Virus record (IMG/VR): IMGVR_UViG_3300027963_000382
Span: 1 to 21,564 of that record
Strand: one strand, 5' to 3'
Origin: a virus
Length of the DNA stretch: 21,564 nucleotides
In this document: piece after piece, positions 19,232 through 21,564 of the stretch
How the letters are laid out: each line of letters starts with the position of its first letter
How positions within the stretch are numbered: position 1 is the stretch's first letter
The notes under the pieces: generated by a model
Told to the model about the DNA's origin: nothing
Database searches by the model: none
Seen by the model: the letters and a program-made list of their open reading frames with translations, nothing else
Position numbers and translations under genes: made by a program

Positions 19232-20191
19232 TTAGGTAAGGTTGATGCTTGAGGTGGATTCGATACGGTAAAGCGCAGCTTCACGGTAACGCTTCCAGCC
19301 AAGTACGCCGTACCATCCGATTGGACGGAAGCGCATCAACTTGTCAACAACTGGGCCAATGATTACATGTGGCTCTTCTGCTACAGCCTCAGCAAGTGCT
19401 TGCTGGCCTGCAACGATGGTGCGGAACACGCGAGTGCTTGAAGTACCATCAGTTGTGTTGTATAGACGTGGAGATTCAACGAACATTGCACCTTCGTATG
19501 TACCGATGGAGCCTGGCCATAGCTGACCTGCACCTGAATCGTTGTATACGTGGGCTTCGCGCCATCCACCTGCACCAGTCTCAGCACGAAGATCGTGTGA
19601 AACTTCAGGGTGGATACCACACCAGTATAGTTCGCCCATACGTGGGACAGCCTTGCCAGCACGAAGCTTGGCTACTGCCTTACGTACGTCAGCGGACTTA
19701 AGGGTGTTGGTTGTGCCAATGTAGGCAGTGCCAGTTGCGGCAGTGCCAGTTGAGTTAGCTGAGTAGATTACGTTGCTTCCACCGCGTAGTTCGGTAAGAG
19801 CTAGTTCATCTAGTGAGTCAGCCATGTTGAACGCGATGATGTTAGCAATAGCTGGATCAACATCGGACAGCGAGAACAGTTCCAACTTGCGAGTTGCAAG
19901 GGCTGCGTTGCCGTATTCGTTCAGTGTTACGGATACAGATGTGGTGTTGCCAAGAGCAACTGCATCTGGATCTGTTGTTTCGGTTAATGCTGTGGTAGCC
20001 TTAGCCATGTCGCTGTAAAGCTGGAACACGACTGAGGAACCTGGCATTGCTTGCTGCGCTGGGCGCTTGTCTGCAACGTCGCGGATCAGTGGGATCGCAC
20101 GAAGCGCAAACTCTACATAGCGGTCATAGGCTGCTTGTACCAAGTTGGTACCGAGCGAGCTGCCGCTTGTATCTGTATATGCGTTAGCCAT
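19232..20191 (-). CDS. major capsid protein, N4-gp56-like, 319 aa
   Basis: The sequence fits the N4-gp56 family of HK97-fold capsid proteins: an N-terminal helix (LVQAAYDRYVEFALR), a GSSVVFQLYSDMAKATTALTE stretch, an E-loop-like region (LNEYGNAALATRKLELFSLS), the spine helix (PAIANIIAFNMADSLDELAL), then MGELYWCGIHPEVSHDLR, YEGAMFVESPR, and the C-terminal GWYGVLGWKRYREAALYRIE. No protease cleavage domain is present. It forms the icosahedral shell with the scaffold encoded just upstream. The ATG has a very strong AAGGAGG site that is partly held in a hairpin (20198-20212). Confidence 0.85.
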   Translation of the reverse strand: MANAYTDTSGSSLGTNLVQAAYDRYVEFALRAIPLIRDVADKRPAQQAMPGSSVVFQLYSDMAKATTALTETTDPDAVALGNTTSVSVTLNEYGNAALATRKLELFSLSDVDPAIANIIAFNMADSLDELALTELRGGSNVIYSANSTGTAATGTAYIGTTNTLKSADVRKAVAKLRAGKAVPRMGELYWCGIHPEVSHDLRAETGAGGWREAHVYNDSGAGQLWPGSIGTYEGAMFVESPRLYNTTDGTSSTRVFRTIVAGQQALAEAVAEEPHVIIGPVVDKLMRFRPIGWYGVLGWKRYREAALYRIESTSSINLT

Positions 20192-20197
20192 TCTTTA

Positions 20198-20212
20198 CCC
20201 CCTCCTTGGGGG
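20198..20212 (-). promoter_or_regulatory. hairpin enclosing the capsid gene's Shine-Dalgarno site
   Basis: On the minus strand CCCCC-AAGGA-GGGGG forms a five G-C pair stem with AAGGA in the loop. The Shine-Dalgarno sequence AAGGAGG is thus half in the loop and half in the stem, 6 nt before the ATG at 20191. It could set capsid translation or act as a stable mRNA 5' end after processing. Confidence 0.5.
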
Positions 20213-20234
20213 CTAGGGTTTGTTGTAGTTGCTG

Positions 20235-20696
20235 TTAACGACCTGTGGACATACCAAAGATCAGTTGATCCAGCTCTTCCTTGCTATTAGTTGCAGCTAA
20301 ACGAGCACCTAAGTCCTCATCACGACTGGAAGTATTAGCAGTAGAAGTGGATTCCTGAATACGGCGAGCCGAATCTGGAGCCACAATGTCGTCTGACTGC
20401 CCATTGGTTTGATACCCAAATACATCTGAGTATTCGTCAAGCCATAGAGCAACCTTTTCGGGTGTATCCGCATCTGCTGGAATGAACGCAGCAATCTTTG
20501 GATTAACGCCCTTGGTTTCCAGGACGTCCTTTACGGTTCGTGAACGCGATTCTGATCGCAAAGAATTAAGTTCATCTCGGAGCTGCTTTGATTCACGTTC
20601 AGCTTTTTTCAAAGCCTTGCGAAGGTTTGCAGGACCGCTTTCTTCTTCGGTATCGAAGTCATCGTCGTCATCGTAATCGTTGTACTGGTTGGCCAT
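20235..20696 (-). CDS. capsid scaffolding protein, 153 aa
   Basis: A very acidic N-terminus (NQYNDYDDDDDFDTEEES) is followed by a charged coiled-coil (LRKALKKAERESKQLRDELN), then a middle domain (VLETKGVNPKIAAFIPADAD) and a flexible Ser/Thr-rich tail ending with EELDQLIFGMSTGR. This acidic-coiled-coil layout and the position just before the capsid gene are typical of phage scaffold proteins, which direct shell assembly and then leave. I start at the ATG at 20696, 8 nt after GGGAG; a GTG 9 nt upstream lies too close to that site. A 189-nt gap behind the preceding gene's stop hosts the tRNA-like element. Confidence 0.8.
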   Translation of the reverse strand: MANQYNDYDDDDDFDTEEESGPANLRKALKKAERESKQLRDELNSLRSESRSRTVKDVLETKGVNPKIAAFIPADADTPEKVALWLDEYSDVFGYQTNGQSDDIVAPDSARRIQESTSTANTSSRDEDLGARLAATNSKEELDQLIFGMSTGR

Positions 20697-20738
20697 AGCA
20701 GCCACTCCCTTTCATTTGTTGGGTTTAACGCGAACCAC

Positions 20739-20762
20739 AATACAAGCAGGGGAACCTGTATT
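20739..20762. other. imperfect hairpin in the gap between virion genes
   Basis: AATACA and TGTATT flank CAGG/CCTG with a 4-nt loop and a small bulge. It is between the tRNA-like element and the scaffold ribosome-binding site on the minus-strand transcript. No T-tract. Possibly a processing or stability element; role unknown. Confidence 0.3.
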
Positions 20763-20817
20763 GGCTTTCACTATCGGGCTTATTTACGCGCACAAGGGCC
20801 GATCGATCCGTGCGGAG

Positions 20818-20895
20818 TGGATGTGTGCGGAATCGAACCGCGTCCCGTATCTGTCCGTCATGCGGATTTTAGATTCGGTCTAACCTGTCACACCC
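20818..20895 (-). tRNA. tRNA-like element, 78 nt, anticodon unclear
   Basis: On the minus strand GGGTGTG (20895-20889) pairs over all seven positions (one G-U) with CACATCC (20825-20819), followed by an A as discriminator; no CCA is encoded. Just inside it is a canonical T-arm, GCGG-TTCGATT-CCGC (four pairs; the fifth is a C-A mismatch). A D-stem is possible (AGGT/ATCT, one G-U) but the D-loop lacks GG. The anticodon arm is poor: TCCG-CATGA-CGGA gives a 5-nt loop, and reading it as 7 nt puts ATG at the anticodon with C instead of U33. It starts 7 nt after the stop of the upstream virion gene. It may be a decayed or unusual tRNA, a processing signal, or a tRNA-like fragment. Confidence 0.4.
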
Positions 20896-20901
20896 TTGGG
20901 A

Positions 20902-21564
20902 CTAGAACTGTCCCGACTTGCTTGACTTTAATGAACCAGCGGCTACGCCAGACTGTCCACTAAAAGTTGAGGTTTCCATTTGGCCAAGTTTCTGGCGCTT
21001 ACGCTTTGCAGACTCAAGGCCAGAGAATACTTCTTGTTCTGCTGTTGCCTGGTCGTAAGTTTCGCCGTAGATGTTTCCAAGGTTCTGAGCCGTTGGAAGC
21101 ATCCCTGCAATAGCGCCGTAACCTTGATCTGCACTGTAGCCAGTGGTAGGACCACGCTGTGCAAATTGCTCACCAAATGTAGTAGCTTGCAATCCTTGCC
21201 TAACAGCAGCAGTTCCAAACTCAACAGCCTTGGCTTGCTTTTCTACTAGAGGTAGTGCGCGATCTGGGTCTAACATAAACGCAGTCATCATGCCTTCGTC
21301 TATGCCATAGATATCCCTAAGTGCTTTTGTGTATGCAGGATCTGTATTGTTTACAGCGCGAGCTGCTGCATCTGCTCTGGTTTTAATTTCAGCAGGAGAG
21401 GTATCTTGGCCAATGAATCCAGCAAAGTCATCTGAGCTGTCATAGAAACCTGATGGAAGCATAGCATCTTTAAGCACACCTCGGTACGAAGCTTCGGCAG
21501 ATAGGTACTGAGATGGAGTTAGTGGGGTTAAACCATTTTTAATCCGAATTGCGTTAGCAGAAAA
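20902..21564 (-). CDS. virion-associated structural protein, C-terminal 220 aa (cut by window edge)
   Basis: The frame is open to the right edge, so the gene is truncated there; a GTG at 21477 is internal and not a likely start. Visible features: LTPSQYLSAEASYRGVLKDA, a helical core (DTSPAEIKTRADAAARAVNN; YTKALRDIYGIDEGMM; DPDRALPLVEKQAKAVEFG) and a C-terminus of FSGQSG, SLKSSKSGQF. I recognise this pattern from actinophage head or internal virion proteins near the portal, not from portal proteins themselves. Predicted function: internal or head-associated structural protein. Upstream of the scaffold in the late operon. Confidence 0.6.
   Translation of the reverse strand, partial: FSANAIRIKNGLTPLTPSQYLSAEASYRGVLKDAMLPSGFYDSSDDFAGFIGQDTSPAEIKTRADAAARAVNNTDPAYTKALRDIYGIDEGMMTAFMLDPDRALPLVEKQAKAVEFGTAAVRQGLQATTFGEQFAQRGPTTGYSADQGYGAIAGMLPTAQNLGNIYGETYDQATAEQEVFSGLESAKRKRQKLGQMETSTFSGQSGVAAGSLKSSKSGQF

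Noticed and set aside
20902-21564. Call as portal protein
   Set aside because: Position before the scaffold suggests portal, but the visible 220 residues match the pattern of another actinophage head-associated protein and lack portal features.

Overview
The window reads as about half of the genome of a lytic, short-tailed (podovirus-like) bacteriophage of an actinobacterium. The host call rests on a full WhiB-type iron-sulphur regulator, an actinophage-style sigma-70-like protein, a proteasome/HslV-like peptidase, and small protein families I know mainly from actinophages. Base composition is moderate (near the mid-40s in percent GC by eye), and at least two genes look leaderless, so a low-to-mid GC freshwater actinobacterium is a reasonable guess. 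No integrase or repressor is visible. No tape-measure gene is visible, but the window ends inside the virion gene block.

Layout. (1) 1-1800, plus strand: a chain of very small genes whose starts and stops overlap, with WhiB as the only recognisable regulator and several Cys-rich peptides, closed by a strong intrinsic terminator at 1809-1841. (2) 1860-1965: a convergent intergenic stretch holding three hairpins. (3) 8528 to 1971, minus strand: an early/replication operon coupled almost throughout by 1-11 nt overlaps. It encodes a Cas4-like nuclease split over two ORFs, a coiled-coil peptide, a zinc-ribbon protein, an HTH protein, a RecA/DnaB-like helicase ATPase, a zinc-ribbon peptide, an Hjc-like resolvase, a primase split into zinc and TOPRIM genes, an HslV-like Ntn hydrolase, an Nmad1/DUF1599-like protein, a metallophosphoesterase and the sigma-like factor. 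(4) 8529-8809: a regulatory stretch with opposed promoters, a possible 45-residue plus-strand gene, and the UUCG-capped terminator of the late operon. (5) 21564 to 8810, minus strand: the late operon. It runs from a virion protein cut by the window edge through a tRNA-like element, scaffold, N4-gp56-like major capsid, a collagen-like fibre, a GT2 glycosyltransferase, a cluster of tiny conserved proteins, a connector/adaptor, fibre proteins, a large tail protein, a TM/coiled-coil protein and a holin to an M23 endopeptidase.

How it fits together. The early operon supplies recombination, replication and nucleotide enzymes, and ends with a sigma-like factor that could redirect host polymerase. 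WhiB on the other strand could retune host promoters. The late operon builds a capsid and short tail with several Thr/Ser-rich fibres. A glycosyltransferase next to a GPT-rich collagen-like fibre suggests glycosylated fibres. Holin plus M23 peptidase finish the cycle. The most interesting points are the two split enzymes, the phage HslV-like peptidase with its catalytic triad, the glycosyltransferase bracketed by a duplicated Cys-rich module, and the tRNA-like element among capsid genes.
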